Assembly: GCF_014857905.1 (NCBI RefSeq)
Contig: NZ_JACYXE010000001.1
Coordinates: 620,001-684,000 of the forward strand
Reading direction: 5' to 3'
DNA length: 64,000 nucleotides
DNA from: Agilicoccus flavus
GTDB taxonomy: Bacteria; Actinomycetota; Actinomycetes; Actinomycetales; Dermatophilaceae
Shown: positions 1 through 8,679 of the stretch, in pieces
Layout of the letters: each line of letters begins with the position of its first letter
How positions within the stretch are numbered: the first letter of the stretch is position 1
Made by a program: the position numbers and the translations under genes
Notes under the pieces: generated by a model
Told to the model about the DNA's origin: nothing
What the model saw: only the letters and a program-made list of their open reading frames with translations
Database searches by the model: none

Positions 1-555
1 ATGGACCGCCTCAAGGCCGAGTTCGGTGACGCCAAGGGCGAGTTCATGGTCAAGGGCAGCCGCAACCTGTGCCTGTACCCGAACGTCTACCTCATGGATC
101 AGTTCTCGACGCAGATCCGGCACTTCCGCCCGATCGCCCCGGACAAGACCGAGGTGACGATCTACTGCATCGCCCCCAAGGGCGAGTCCGACGAGGCGCG
201 CGCCTGGCGGATCCGCCAGTACGAGGACTTCTTCAACGCCTCCGGCATGGCGACCCCCGACGACCTGGAGGAGTTCCGCTCCTGCCAGCTGACGTTCCGG
301 GCGACGGCCGCCCCGTGGAACGACATGAGCCGCGGCGCCGAGCACTGGCTCACGGGCCCCGACCCGGTGGCCTCCTCCCTCGGCATGGACGGCGTCATCT
401 CCGCCGGCACGACGAACGAGGACGAGGGCCTCTACCCGGTCCAGCACGGCTACTGGCTCGAGACGATGCGCGGCGCCCTCGCCCAGGAAGAGGCGACCCG
501 CGCGAACGGCTCGACGCCCGCGGCGACGAGCCCCACCCCCGGCACGAGTGCGTGA
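1..555 (+). CDS. benA: Benzoate 1,2-dioxygenase large subunit, C-terminal part (cut by window edge)
   Basis: This is the C-terminal 184 residues of the catalytic alpha subunit of benzoate 1,2-dioxygenase, which with BenB and reductase BenC converts benzoate to the cis-diol. What is visible is the end of the ring-hydroxylating catalytic domain, including [19 protein letters not shown] and the stretch APWNDMSRG, which are typical of BenA. The Rieske domain lies upstream of the window; the family is about 450 residues, so roughly 60 percent is missing. The ATG at base 1 is probably an internal Met. The tail ends in a Thr/Pro-rich stretch. The next gene begins 12 bases later, so both belong to one operon. 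Confidence 0.93.
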   Translation: MDRLKAEFGDAKGEFMVKGSRNLCLYPNVYLMDQFSTQIRHFRPIAPDKTEVTIYCIAPKGESDEARAWRIRQYEDFFNASGMATPDDLEEFRSCQLTFRATAAPWNDMSRGAEHWLTGPDPVASSLGMDGVISAGTTNEDEGLYPVQHGYWLETMRGALAQEEATRANGSTPAATSPTPGTSA

Positions 556-566
556 GGAGCACCGAC

Positions 567-1145
567 ATGACGACGACGACCGACCGACCGACGACGACCG
601 CTCCCACCCAGGCCCCCGCCGCGACGCCCGCCGCGGGATCCGAGCCGGGCAACGCCCACATCGACCAGCACACGATCGACCAGTTCCTCTACCGCGAGGC
701 CCGCTACCTCGACGACCGCGAGTTCGAGAAGTGGCTCGAGTGCTACGCCGACGACGTCGTGTACTGGATGCCGTGCTGGGACGACGCCGATCGCCTCACC
801 GAGGACCCGCAGCGTGAGATGTCGCTCATCTACTACGCGAACAAGGGCGGCCTCGAGGACCGGGTGTTCCGCATCCGCACCGAGCGCTCCAGCGCGACGT
901 CGCTGCCCGAGCCGCGCACGAGCCACAACATCACCAACGTCGAGGTCATCGAACGCAAGGGCGACCTCGTCAGCGTGAGGTTCAACTGGCACACGATGTA
1001 TTTCCGCTACAAGACCGTCGACCCGTACTACGGCACGTCGTTCTACACGATCGACTTCTCGGGCGAGACCCCGCTGATCCGCCGCAAGACCGTGGTGCTG
1101 AAGAACGACTACATCCACCACGTCGTCGACGTCTACCACGTCTGA
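567..1145 (+). CDS. benB: Benzoate 1,2-dioxygenase small subunit
   Basis: This 192-residue protein is the beta subunit of the benzoate dioxygenase terminal oxygenase. It has no cofactor and stabilises the alpha3beta3 hexamer. After a Thr/Pro/Ala-rich lead of about 30 residues comes the NTF2-like beta-subunit fold, with IDQFLYREARYLDDREFEKW near the start, the YWMPCWDD segment and the conserved end RRKTVVLKNDYI. The ATG at 567 lies 12 bases after the benA stop with GAGGAGC just upstream. The length fits the family once the N-terminal extension is allowed for. Confidence 0.94.
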   Translation: MTTTTDRPTTTAPTQAPAATPAAGSEPGNAHIDQHTIDQFLYREARYLDDREFEKWLECYADDVVYWMPCWDDADRLTEDPQREMSLIYYANKGGLEDRVFRIRTERSSATSLPEPRTSHNITNVEVIERKGDLVSVRFNWHTMYFRYKTVDPYYGTSFYTIDFSGETPLIRRKTVVLKNDYIHHVVDVYHV

Positions 1146-1173
1146 TGGCCCCGCACACGAACAGGGAGAGGCT

Positions 1174-4008
1174 GTGACGTCCATGACCCATCAGGTCGCC
1201 TTGTCCTTCGAGGACGGGGTCACGAAGTTCATCACGTGCGCCGACGGCCAGACCGTCGCCGACGCCTCCTACCGCGCCCGCATCAACATCCCCCTCGACT
1301 GCCGCGACGGCGCGTGCGGCACGTGCAAGGCGTTCTGCGAGTCGGGTGAGTACGACGGCGGCACGTACATCGAGGACGCGCTCTCGGGCGACGAGGCCGA
1401 GGCCGGCTACTGCCTGCCGTGCAGCATGAAGCCGTCGTCCGACCTCGTGCTGCAGATCGCGTCGACCTCGGCCGTCGCGAAGACGCAGGCGCAGACGTTC
1501 CGCGGCGAGCTGACGCGCCTCGACCGGGTGTCGCCGACCACGTTCTCGCTCGAGGTGCGCACCCCCGACCGCGACAAGCTCGCGTTCCTGCCGGGCCAGT
1601 ACGTCAACATCGCCGTGCCGGGCACCGACGAGACGCGCTCGTACTCGTTCAGCAACGCCCCCGACGACGAGGCCCTGACGTTCCTCATCAAGGTCACTCC
1701 CGGCGGCGCCATGTCGACCTACCTGCAGGAGCGGGCGGCGGTCGGGGACGAGGTGACCTTCACCGGCCCCAACGGCAGCTTCTTCCTGCGCGAGTCGCCG
1801 CGGCCGCTCGTCCTGCTCGCCGGCGGCACCGGCCTCGCGCCGATCCTCGCGATCCTGCGGCGGCTCGTGGCCGAGGGCAGCGAGCGCTCGATCCGCCTCG
1901 TGTACGGGGCGACGACCGACGACGACGTCATCGAGCTCGACACCCTCGCCGGCCTCGCCGAGCAGTTGCCGAACATGACGTGGGACTACTGCGTCGCCGA
2001 CAAGAACACGACCGCGACGAACCAGGGCTACGTCACGGCGCTGTTCACCGACGAGCACCTGCACGCCGGCGACGCCGCGGTGTACCTGTGCGGTCCGCCG
2101 CCGATGGTCGAGGCCGTCCGCTCCCACCTCGCCTCCGGCGACGTCGAGCCGGCCGGTTTCTACTACGAGAAGTTCGCCCTGTCGGGCACCGCGGCCGGGG
2201 CCGCGCCGCCCGCCGAGGTGACGCAGGCGCACGAAGAGCCGGAGGCCACGCAGCCGACGCCCGAGACGGTCGACACCGGCAGCGACACCGGCACGGACAC
2301 GGACAGGGACACGCGGGACGCCACGCCCGCCCCGGGCACGCCCGCCGGCGCCCCGGCCGACGGCGACCGCGCCACGACCCCGCTGCCCGCGATCGCCGCG
2401 GCCGAGCTCATCGTCGCGCGGGAGGCCGACCGCATCGGTGGGCAGTCCGTCTTCGGACCCATCGAGGTCGAGCCGCTCGGCCCGTCCGGCGGCGGTGGCG
2501 GCGCGAGCCGCGTGACCGCCGACCCGGCGGACGGTCTGCACGTGGCGGGCCAGCTCATGGGCGCCCCCCTGGGCGGCGACCGCGCCGACGCGCTCGACGA
2601 GCCGGTCGGCCTCACGGTCCACGCCGACGCGGCGGCGGCCGCCGGGCAGGTCTTCGCGACCGGCCTCGACGGCCTCGACCCGCTCGTCGCCCCGCGCCCG
2701 CGTCCCGTGCCCGTCGCCGCGCCCACCGGCGCGGCGGGGGTCTACGAGATCGGCGAGGAGCACCCGGGCATCGAGAAGTCCGACGCGATCTTCGACGCCC
2801 GGCAGGCCCTCGAGCTCGGCGCCGTCGAGCTCACGGTCGGGCGGCTGTCGACCTCACAGCTCGCGGGGTACCGGCTGCTCGCCGACGCGACGCTGCCCTA
2901 CGTCGAGGGCGACGCGTTCACCGACGCGGCCGCCTACACGGAGACCAACGCGGCCTTCCACGAGTACCTCTTCGGCCTCACCGGCAACGAGCACCTCCTG
3001 CAGGCCTACCGGGCGCTGGGGGTCAAGGGCCACATGGAGCAGGTGCTGCGGAACGCGACGTGGTGCCACCCGCGCTGCGCGACCGACCACGTCGAGATCG
3101 TCGAGGCGTTCGCCGCCGGCGACCGCGACGTGGTGCGCCGGCTCGTCTCGGAGCACGCCGACCGCTCGAAGGAGACGATGCGGCGCGCGATGGGCGACGC
3201 GGCGAAGCGGGCGCTCCCGGCGTTCATCACGCCGGGGCGGTTCGACGGCCTGGTCGTCCTCGTGACCGGGGCGGCCCAGGGCATCGGCGAGCGCACGGCC
3301 CGCCGGATCAGCGCCGAGGGCGGCACGGTCGTCCTCGCCGACCGCAGCGAGCTCGTCGACACGCTCGCCGAGGAGCTCGGCAGCACGGCGCGGCCCGCCG
3401 AGGCCGTCGTCGCCGACCTCGAGACGTGGGAGGGGGCCCGGGCCGTCGTGCGGCGCGCCGTCGAGCGGTTCGGCCGCCTCGACGTCGCGATCCACACCGT
3501 CGGCGGCACGATCTGGGCCAAGCCGTTCCACGAGTACCCGGCCGACCAGATCTCCGCCGAGATCAACCGGTCCCTCTTCCCCACCCTGTGGGGGTGCCGG
3601 GCGGCCGCCGAGCAGATGGTCGGCCAGGGCGGCGGGACGATCGTCAACGTCTCGTCGGTCGCGACCCGCGGCGTCCACCGCGTGCCGTACGCGGCCGCGA
3701 AGGGCGGCGTCAACGCGATCACGGCGTCGCTCGCGCTCGAGCTCGCGCCGTACGGCATCCGGGTCGTCGCGACGGCTCCCGGGGGCACCGACGCCCCGGC
3801 GCGGCGCGTCCCGCGCGGACCGGCGCCGGAGTCCGACACCGAGAAGGCCTGGTACCAGGCCATCGTCGACCAGACCGTCGAGAGCTCCCTGCTCAAGCGG
3901 TACGGCACGCTCGACGAGCAGGCCGCGGCGCTCTGCTTCCTCGCCTCCGCCGAGGCGTCGTACATCACCGGCACCGTGCTGCCCGTCGCCGGCGGCGACC
4001 TGGGCTGA
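1174..4008 (+). CDS. benC-benD: BenC-FCD-BenD fusion: dioxygenase reductase, FCD ligand-binding domain and benzoate-diol dehydrogenase
   Basis: One 944-residue frame joins three modules. Residues 1-100 are a plant-type 2Fe-2S ferredoxin (Cys43, 48, 51, 83). Residues 105-335 are an FAD/NADH reductase with RSYSFSN at 155-161, GGTGLAPI at 217-224 and CGPPPM at 306-311, which together form BenC. A Pro/Thr/Asp/Gly-rich linker spans about 340-525. Residues 530-680 match an FCD domain, the effector domain of GntR regulators, with the metal-type pattern N592-x3-H596, H639 and H661 (21 residues between the last two). Residues 690-944 are an SDR with TGAAQGIG (698-705), NVSSV and Tyr839-x3-Lys843, which is BenD. 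No helix-turn-helix is visible. The GTG start has GGGAGAGG just upstream; ATG 1183 is an alternative. BenC and BenD are separate proteins in Pseudomonas and Acinetobacter, so the fusion couples consecutive steps. Confidence 0.9.
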   Translation: MTSMTHQVALSFEDGVTKFITCADGQTVADASYRARINIPLDCRDGACGTCKAFCESGEYDGGTYIEDALSGDEAEAGYCLPCSMKPSSDLVLQIASTSAVAKTQAQTFRGELTRLDRVSPTTFSLEVRTPDRDKLAFLPGQYVNIAVPGTDETRSYSFSNAPDDEALTFLIKVTPGGAMSTYLQERAAVGDEVTFTGPNGSFFLRESPRPLVLLAGGTGLAPILAILRRLVAEGSERSIRLVYGATTDDDVIELDTLAGLAEQLPNMTWDYCVADKNTTATNQGYVTALFTDEHLHAGDAAVYLCGPPPMVEAVRSHLASGDVEPAGFYYEKFALSGTAAGAAPPAEVTQAHEEPEATQPTPETVDTGSDTGTDTDRDTRDATPAPGTPAGAPADGDRATTPLPAIAAAELIVAREADRIGGQSVFGPIEVEPLGPSGGGGGASRVTADPADGLHVAGQLMGAPLGGDRADALDEPVGLTVHADAAAAAGQVFATGLDGLDPLVAPRPRPVPVAAPTGAAGVYEIGEEHPGIEKSDAIFDARQALELGAVELTVGRLSTSQLAGYRLLADATLPYVEGDAFTDAAAYTETNAAFHEYLFGLTGNEHLLQAYRALGVKGHMEQVLRNATWCHPRCATDHVEIVEAFAAGDRDVVRRLVSEHADRSKETMRRAMGDAAKRALPAFITPGRFDGLVVLVTGAAQGIGERTARRISAEGGTVVLADRSELVDTLAEELGSTARPAEAVVADLETWEGARAVVRRAVERFGRLDVAIHTVGGTIWAKPFHEYPADQISAEINRSLFPTLWGCRAAAEQMVGQGGGTIVNVSSVATRGVHRVPYAAAKGGVNAITASLALELAPYGIRVVATAPGGTDAPARRVPRGPAPESDTEKAWYQAIVDQTVESSLLKRYGTLDEQAAALCFLASAEASYITGTVLPVAGGDLG

Positions 4009-4017
4009 GTCGAGTCC

Positions 4018-4061
4018 CCTGGTGCGCCCCGCTGTGCACCGGCCCCGCGGGGCGCACCAGG
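4018..4061 (+). promoter_or_regulatory. Perfect 15-bp hairpin between benC-benD and benK
   Basis: Arms 4018-4032 and 4047-4061 are exact complements around a 14-base loop. It starts 10 bases after the BenC-BenD stop and has no T-run. It could be an intrinsic terminator or attenuator, or an mRNA-stability element that sets transporter expression lower than enzyme expression. Confidence 0.55.
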
Positions 4062-4142
4062 GCGCACACAGCCCACCCGGCCGGCCCGGCCCACCCGGCC
4101 GGCCCCTACAGCCCCGCCACATCCCGACATACCCGGTCACGT

Positions 4143-4174
4143 CCCGGGCGCCCGCACCATCGTGCGCGCCCGGG
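4143..4174 (+). promoter_or_regulatory. Second hairpin in the benK leader
   Basis: CCCGGGCGC (4143-4151) pairs with GCGCCCGGG (4166-4174), and inner bases continue the stem after a small bulge. It ends 32 bases before the benK start. Its role is unknown; tandem hairpins in a 198-base spacer suggest post-transcriptional control. Confidence 0.4.
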
Positions 4175-4206
4175 CGACCACTCCTGCCACAGAAGCGAGT
4201 TCCGCC

Positions 4207-5598
4207 ATGCCCGCACTCCCCCTGGTCGACGACGCCCAGGACTCCCGCGCCCGGTCCCGCACCGTCGCCTGGGTCGTCGCGATCTGCACGATCGCGTTGA
4301 TCTTCGACGGCTACGACCTCGTCGTGTACGGCACGATCGTGCCGATCCTGCTCGCCGACCCGAGCCAGCTCGGGGCGATCTCGCCCGAGCTCGCCGGCCA
4401 GCTCGGCAGCTACGCCCTCGTCGGCGTCCTCATCGGCGCGCTCGGTGCCGGCGCGCTCTCCGACATCATCGGCCGCCGCAAGCTCATGCTCGTCAACATC
4501 GCCTGGTTCTCCGTCGGCATGGCCCTCACCGCGCTGGTGGGCAACGCCGCGATGTTCGGCGCGATGCGGTTGTTCACCGGCATCGGCGTCGGCGCCCTCG
4601 TCGCGACGGCGGGCGCCATCGTCGCCGAGTTCGCCCCGGCCGGACGCCGGCACGTCTACAACGCGATCGTCTACTGCGGCGTCCCCGCCGGCGGCGTCAT
4701 GGCGTCGCTGTTCGCGCTCGCGATCCGCGACTCCCTCGGCTGGCACGCGCTCTTCCTCGTGGGCGCGACCCCGATCCTGTTCCTCCTGCCGCTCGCCTGG
4801 GCCAAGCTGCCCGAGTCGCCGCTGTGGCTGCAGTCCCGCGGCCGCACGCAGGAGGCGGTCGCCGCCTCGCGGGCCACCGGCGTGCCGCTCGTGGAGCACG
4901 CCCAGGCGGGCGTCACCGCCCGACCCACCACGGAACGCGCCGGCTTCGCGGCCCTCGTGAGCCGGCAGTACTTCGTGCCGACCGTCTTCCTCGGGCTCAT
5001 GAGCTTCTCGGGGCTGCTGCTCACCTACGGCCTCAACACGTGGCTGCCGCACATCATGGGCCAGCACGGGTTCGGCAAGAGCTACTCGCTCGTGTTCCTG
5101 CTCGTCCTCAACCTCGGTGCCATCGTCGGCGCCCTCACCGCCTCCCGCTTCGCCGAGAAGGTCGGCCCGCAGCGCGTCATCGCCGCCACCTTCGTCATGG
5201 CGGCCGCCGCGCTGGTGCTGCTGCCCTTCGGCCTGCCGGTCGCGGCGCTGCTCGCCCTCGTCGCCGTCGCCGGCATCGGCACGATCGGCACCCAGGTGCT
5301 CGTCTACGGGTTCGTCTCGAACTTCTACGAGTCCCGCGCCCGCGGCGCCGGAGTGGCGTGGTGCGCCGGCTTCGGACGCCTCGGCGGCATCGTCGGACCG
5401 CTCGTCGGCGGCGTCCTCATCGGGGCCGGGATCAGCATCGACCGCGCCTTCCAGCTCTTCGCCGTGGCGGCGCTCGTCGGCGCCGTCGTGACGGCCCTGC
5501 CGCGGGCGGCGAAGCCCGCGGAGCAGGCGGTCGTGGTCGACCCGAGCGGGTCGGAGCCGACCGGGCGGGTCGACGCGCCGGCCGGCGTGCGGGCGTGA
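4207..5598 (+). CDS. benK: Benzoate/aromatic acid MFS transporter (AAHS family)
   Basis: This 463-residue major facilitator has 12 predicted membrane segments and resembles the aromatic acid:H+ symporters BenK and PcaK. TM1 carries the family signature DGYDLVVYGTIVP with its acidic residues, and the loop after TM2 carries GALSDIIGRRKLM. It imports benzoate or a related aromatic acid. The ATG at 4207 was chosen because the protein then starts just before the conserved first helix; an upstream in-frame GTG at 4162 would add 15 unconserved residues. It lies between the catabolic fusion gene and benE, whose GTG overlaps its stop by 4 bases. Confidence 0.9.
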   Translation: MPALPLVDDAQDSRARSRTVAWVVAICTIALIFDGYDLVVYGTIVPILLADPSQLGAISPELAGQLGSYALVGVLIGALGAGALSDIIGRRKLMLVNIAWFSVGMALTALVGNAAMFGAMRLFTGIGVGALVATAGAIVAEFAPAGRRHVYNAIVYCGVPAGGVMASLFALAIRDSLGWHALFLVGATPILFLLPLAWAKLPESPLWLQSRGRTQEAVAASRATGVPLVEHAQAGVTARPTTERAGFAALVSRQYFVPTVFLGLMSFSGLLLTYGLNTWLPHIMGQHGFGKSYSLVFLLVLNLGAIVGALTASRFAEKVGPQRVIAATFVMAAAALVLLPFGLPVAALLALVAVAGIGTIGTQVLVYGFVSNFYESRARGAGVAWCAGFGRLGGIVGPLVGGVLIGAGISIDRAFQLFAVAALVGAVVTALPRAAKPAEQAVVVDPSGSEPTGRVDAPAGVRA

Positions 5599-6851
5599 CC
5601 GGGACGTCCACGCAGCTCCGGGGGGCGCCGGGCCGGTTCGAACGGCCCGAGCGCCCTCCGGCGGGCCCGGGTGACCCGCGCCGAGACATCGGTCCGACGT
5701 ATGTCGCCAACGCCGTCATCGGGCTCGTCTTCTCGGCGACCGGGCCCCTGGCGGTCATCCTCGCGAGCGGCGCGGCAGGCGACCTGAGCCCGGCGCAACT
5801 GAGCTCGTGGATCTTCGCCGTCTTCTTCCTCAACGGCGCGCTGACGGTCGGTGCGAGCCTCGTCTACCGGCAGCCGCTCGGGTTCTTCTGGACCATCCCC
5901 GGGACCGTCCTCGTCGGGAAGTCCCTGGGCCACCTGCCGTGGAGCGACGTGCTCGGCGCGTTCCTCGTCACGGCGCTGCTCGTGCTCGCGCTCGGGCTGT
6001 CCGGCCTCGTCGGCCGCGCCATGCGCCTGCTGCCGATGCCCATCGTCATGGCGATGGTCGCCGGGGTCTTCCTGCGCTTCGGGCTCGACCTCGTCTCCTC
6101 GATCCAGCGCAGCCCGTGGGTGGCGGTGCCCATGGTGGTCGTCTTCGTCCTGCTCAGCGTGCCGAGCCGGTTCACCCGGCTCCTGCCCCCGGTGCTCGGG
6201 TCGCTGCTCGTCGGGGTCGTCGCGGTCCTCGCGACGGACGGGCTGCGGAGCCCGATCGAGCTCGGCCTGGCCGGTCCGCTCCTGCAGGCGCCGACCTTCT
6301 CGGCGCCGGCCCTCGCCGAACTCGTCGTGTCCCTCGCCATCACCGTCATCGTCGTCCAGAACGGCCAGGGGGCCGCCGTGCTCACCGCGGCCGGCCATCG
6401 CCCACCCGTCAACGTCGCGACCGTGCTCTGCGGGCTCTGGTCGCTGCCCGCGGCCGCCCTCGGCGCGGTGTCGACGTGCCTCACCGGTCCGACGAACGCG
6501 CTGCTCGTCGCGTCCGGTGAACGGCGCCGGCAGTACACCGCCGCGGTCGCGTGCGGCGCGCTGGCCATGGTCGTCGGCGTCCTCGCCCCGACGCTCGTGT
6601 CGTTCATGCTCGCCATGCCGCCGGCGTGGATCGCCGTGCTCGGCGGGGTCGCCATGCTCAAGGCCCTGCAGACGGCGTTCTGCACCGCGTTCTCCGGGGG
6701 CTGCGCGTTCGGCGCGCTCGTCGCCTTCCTCGTCACGGTCGCGGACCTCACGGTCCTCGGCATCGGCGGGGCGTTCTGGGGCGTCGTCGCCGGCTATCTC
6801 GTCACGCGGCTGCTCGAGCCCGCCGACCTGTTGGCGGCGACGGGCGGCTGA
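5595..6851 (+). CDS. benE: Benzoate/H+ symporter BenE family protein
   Basis: This 418-residue, highly hydrophobic protein belongs to the BenE family (PF03594), a second route for benzoate uptake. Typical segments include YVANAVIGLVFSATGPLAVI near the start, GFFWTIPGTVLVGKSLG in an early helix and FCTAFSGGCAFGALVAF near the end. The first 30 residues are a Pro/Arg-rich cytoplasmic lead. The GTG start overlaps the benK stop (GTGA), indicating translational coupling. It closes the benzoate operon; 82 bases separate it from the next locus, which has its own operator. Confidence 0.9.
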   Translation: MTGTSTQLRGAPGRFERPERPPAGPGDPRRDIGPTYVANAVIGLVFSATGPLAVILASGAAGDLSPAQLSSWIFAVFFLNGALTVGASLVYRQPLGFFWTIPGTVLVGKSLGHLPWSDVLGAFLVTALLVLALGLSGLVGRAMRLLPMPIVMAMVAGVFLRFGLDLVSSIQRSPWVAVPMVVVFVLLSVPSRFTRLLPPVLGSLLVGVVAVLATDGLRSPIELGLAGPLLQAPTFSAPALAELVVSLAITVIVVQNGQGAAVLTAAGHRPPVNVATVLCGLWSLPAAALGAVSTCLTGPTNALLVASGERRRQYTAAVACGALAMVVGVLAPTLVSFMLAMPPAWIAVLGGVAMLKALQTAFCTAFSGGCAFGALVAFLVTVADLTVLGIGGAFWGVVAGYLVTRLLEPADLLAATGG

Positions 6852-6876
6852 GCCGGGCCGCCCGAACCGGCCCAAA

Positions 6877-6888
6877 ATCCTATAGGAT
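6877..6888. promoter_or_regulatory. Palindromic operator ATCCTATAGGAT (copy 1)
   Basis: A perfect 12-bp palindrome lies 46 bases before the ketose-kinase start. Its 10-bp core TCCTATAGGA recurs at 10240-10249 before the second half of the same locus. Its size and symmetry fit a GntR/FCD repressor site, and a GntR/FCD gene lies in this locus at 9461. Confidence 0.7.
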
Positions 6889-6933
6889 CCCGGGAACTCG
6901 ACGACGAGTCCTCGATCGATCCAGGAGATCCCC

Positions 6934-8679
6934 ATGACGCGCCTCTTCAACGATCCGGCCGCCTTCGCCGACGAGATGATCGAGGGGTTCGCCGCGGCGG
7001 CGGCGCGGTGGGTGCAGGCGGCGCCGGGCGGGGTGGTGCGGTCGACGACGTCGGGGACGGACACCGTCGCCCTCGTCGTCGGCGGGGGCAGCGGGCACTA
7101 CCCGGCCTTCGGCGGGCTCGTGGGGCCGGGCCTCGCGCACGGCGCCGCGATGGGCAACCTCTTCGCCTCGCCCTCGGCCCAGCAGGTCCACTCGATCGCC
7201 ACCGCCTGCGACACCGGCCGCGGGGTGCTGCTCAGCTACGGCAACTACGCGGGCGACGTCCTGCACTTCACCCAGGCCCAGGACCGGCTGCGCGCCGAGG
7301 GCCACGACGTGCGCACGGTCCTCGTCACCGACGACATCTGGAGCGCCCCGCCGGACCGGATCGAGGAGCGCCGCGGCATCGCCGGGGACCTGTGCGTCTT
7401 CAAGGTCGCCGGCGCCGCGGCCGAGGCGGGGTACGACCTCGACGGCGTCGAGCGGGTCGCCCGGCACGCCAACGACCGCACCCGCTCGTTCGGGGTCGCC
7501 TTCTCCGGCTGCACCCTGCCGGGCGCCGACGCCCCGCTCTTCGACGTGCCGCAGGGCCGGATGGCCGTGGGCCTCGGCATCCACGGCGAGCCGGGCATCG
7601 ACGAGGTGGCGGTGCCGACCGCCGACGAGCTCGCGCGGCTGTTCGTCGAGAAGCTCCTGGAGGAGGTGCCGGCCGGCGTCGAGGCACCGGGGGCACGGGT
7701 CGTGCCGCTGCTCAACGGGCTCGGCAGCGTGAAGTACGAGGAACTCTTCGTCGTCTACCGCACGGTCGCGCGCCTGCTCGCCGACCGCGGCGTCACCGTC
7801 GTCGACCCCGAGGTCGGCGAGCTGTGCACGAGTTTCGACATGGCCGGCTGCTCGCTCACCCTCCTCTGGCTCGACGACGAGCTGGAGGAGTTGTGGAGCG
7901 CCCCGGCCGACTCGAGCGGGTTCCGCAAGGGCAGCGTCGGCGCCCAGCAGCGTGCGGCCGCGGTCGTGCTCGAGCACACCGAGCAGGAGATTGGCGCGGC
8001 GAGCGAGGCATCGCGGCGGGCCGCGGCGACGATCGCCGATGCGTTCGACGCGATCGTCGCCGTCGTCGACGACGCGGCGGACGAACTCGGCCGCCTGGAC
8101 CAGGTGGCCGGCGACGGCGACCACGGCATCGGGATGACGCGCGGTGCCCACGCCGGGCGCGACGCGGCCCGCGCGGCGCTCGAGGGCGGAGCCGGCGCGA
8201 AGACGGCCCTCGACCGCGGCGCCGTCGCGTGGAGCGACCGGGCCGGCGGCACCTCCGGGGCGATCTGGGCGACGATCCTGCAGGCCGTGGGCGCGCAGCT
8301 CGGCGACGAGGCGCGCGTCGGCCGCGAGGAGGTCGCCCGCGGGGTGCGGTCGGCGAGCGACGCGGTCATGGCGTTCGGCAAGGCCGCGGTGGGCGACAAG
8401 ACGATGATCGACGCGATCGTGCCGTTCGCCGACACCCTGGCGGAGCGGGTCGGCGCCGGCGAGGAGCTCGCCTCCGCCTGGGACGCCGCGGCGGGTGCCG
8501 CGCACGACGCCGCGCAGGCGACCGCCGACCTGCGCGCGACGCTCGGCCGGGCCAAGTCGCACGGCGAGAGGTCGATCGGGACCCCCGACCCCGGCGCCGT
8601 CTCGTTCGCGCTCATCGTCCGCGGCGTCCACGACCGGGTGCTCGCCGCCTCGTCGTCCCCCTCGGCGCAGGGCGAATGA
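6934..8679 (+). CDS. Dihydroxyacetone/erythrulose kinase-type enzyme (DhaK-DhaL fusion)
   Basis: This 581-residue kinase fuses a DhaK domain (about 1-330) to a DhaL domain (about 365-575), the ATP-dependent architecture. The DhaK part has VGGGSGHYPAF near 50, the conserved GNYAGDV, and H219-region GLGIHGEPG, where the family binds substrate covalently through a His. The DhaL part has VAGDGDHGIGM (Mg-ATP-binding Asp residues) and RAGGTSGA. Family members phosphorylate dihydroxyacetone or four-carbon ketoses; LerK of Mycobacterium smegmatis, an L-erythrulose 1-kinase, belongs here. The adjacent TIM-like isomerase gene overlaps by 4 bases, which fits either substrate. GGAG lies upstream of the ATG. 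Confidence 0.88.
   Translation: MTRLFNDPAAFADEMIEGFAAAAARWVQAAPGGVVRSTTSGTDTVALVVGGGSGHYPAFGGLVGPGLAHGAAMGNLFASPSAQQVHSIATACDTGRGVLLSYGNYAGDVLHFTQAQDRLRAEGHDVRTVLVTDDIWSAPPDRIEERRGIAGDLCVFKVAGAAAEAGYDLDGVERVARHANDRTRSFGVAFSGCTLPGADAPLFDVPQGRMAVGLGIHGEPGIDEVAVPTADELARLFVEKLLEEVPAGVEAPGARVVPLLNGLGSVKYEELFVVYRTVARLLADRGVTVVDPEVGELCTSFDMAGCSLTLLWLDDELEELWSAPADSSGFRKGSVGAQQRAAAVVLEHTEQEIGAASEASRRAAATIADAFDAIVAVVDDAADELGRLDQVAGDGDHGIGMTRGAHAGRDAARAALEGGAGAKTALDRGAVAWSDRAGGTSGAIWATILQAVGAQLGDEARVGREEVARGVRSASDAVMAFGKAAVGDKTMIDAIVPFADTLAERVGAGEELASAWDAAAGAAHDAAQATADLRATLGRAKSHGERSIGTPDPGAVSFALIVRGVHDRVLAASSSPSAQGE

Noticed and set aside
2190-2750. The BenC-to-BenD linker as an assembly join or frameshift
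   Set aside because: The frame stays open with normal G/C third positions throughout, and no stop, ribosome site or start for a separate BenD was found, so a genuine fusion is the simpler reading.
982-2763. Long minus-strand open frame opposite benB and benC
   Set aside because: The translation is Arg/Gly/Val-rich without motifs, and the plus strand has clear conserved domains. It is an antisense shadow.
1419-5594. A single frame open for over 4 kb across the ben genes, out of frame with them
   Set aside because: It runs through benC, the linker, benD and benK without domain content and is Arg/Pro/Gly-rich. High GC at third positions makes stop codons rare in such shadow frames. Only its end, from 5595, is a real gene (benE).
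5633-5645. GGTTCGAA-like sequence suggesting a tRNA T-loop
   Set aside because: It lies inside the benE coding sequence; no acceptor, D or anticodon stems can be drawn around it. No other tRNA signal was seen in the window.
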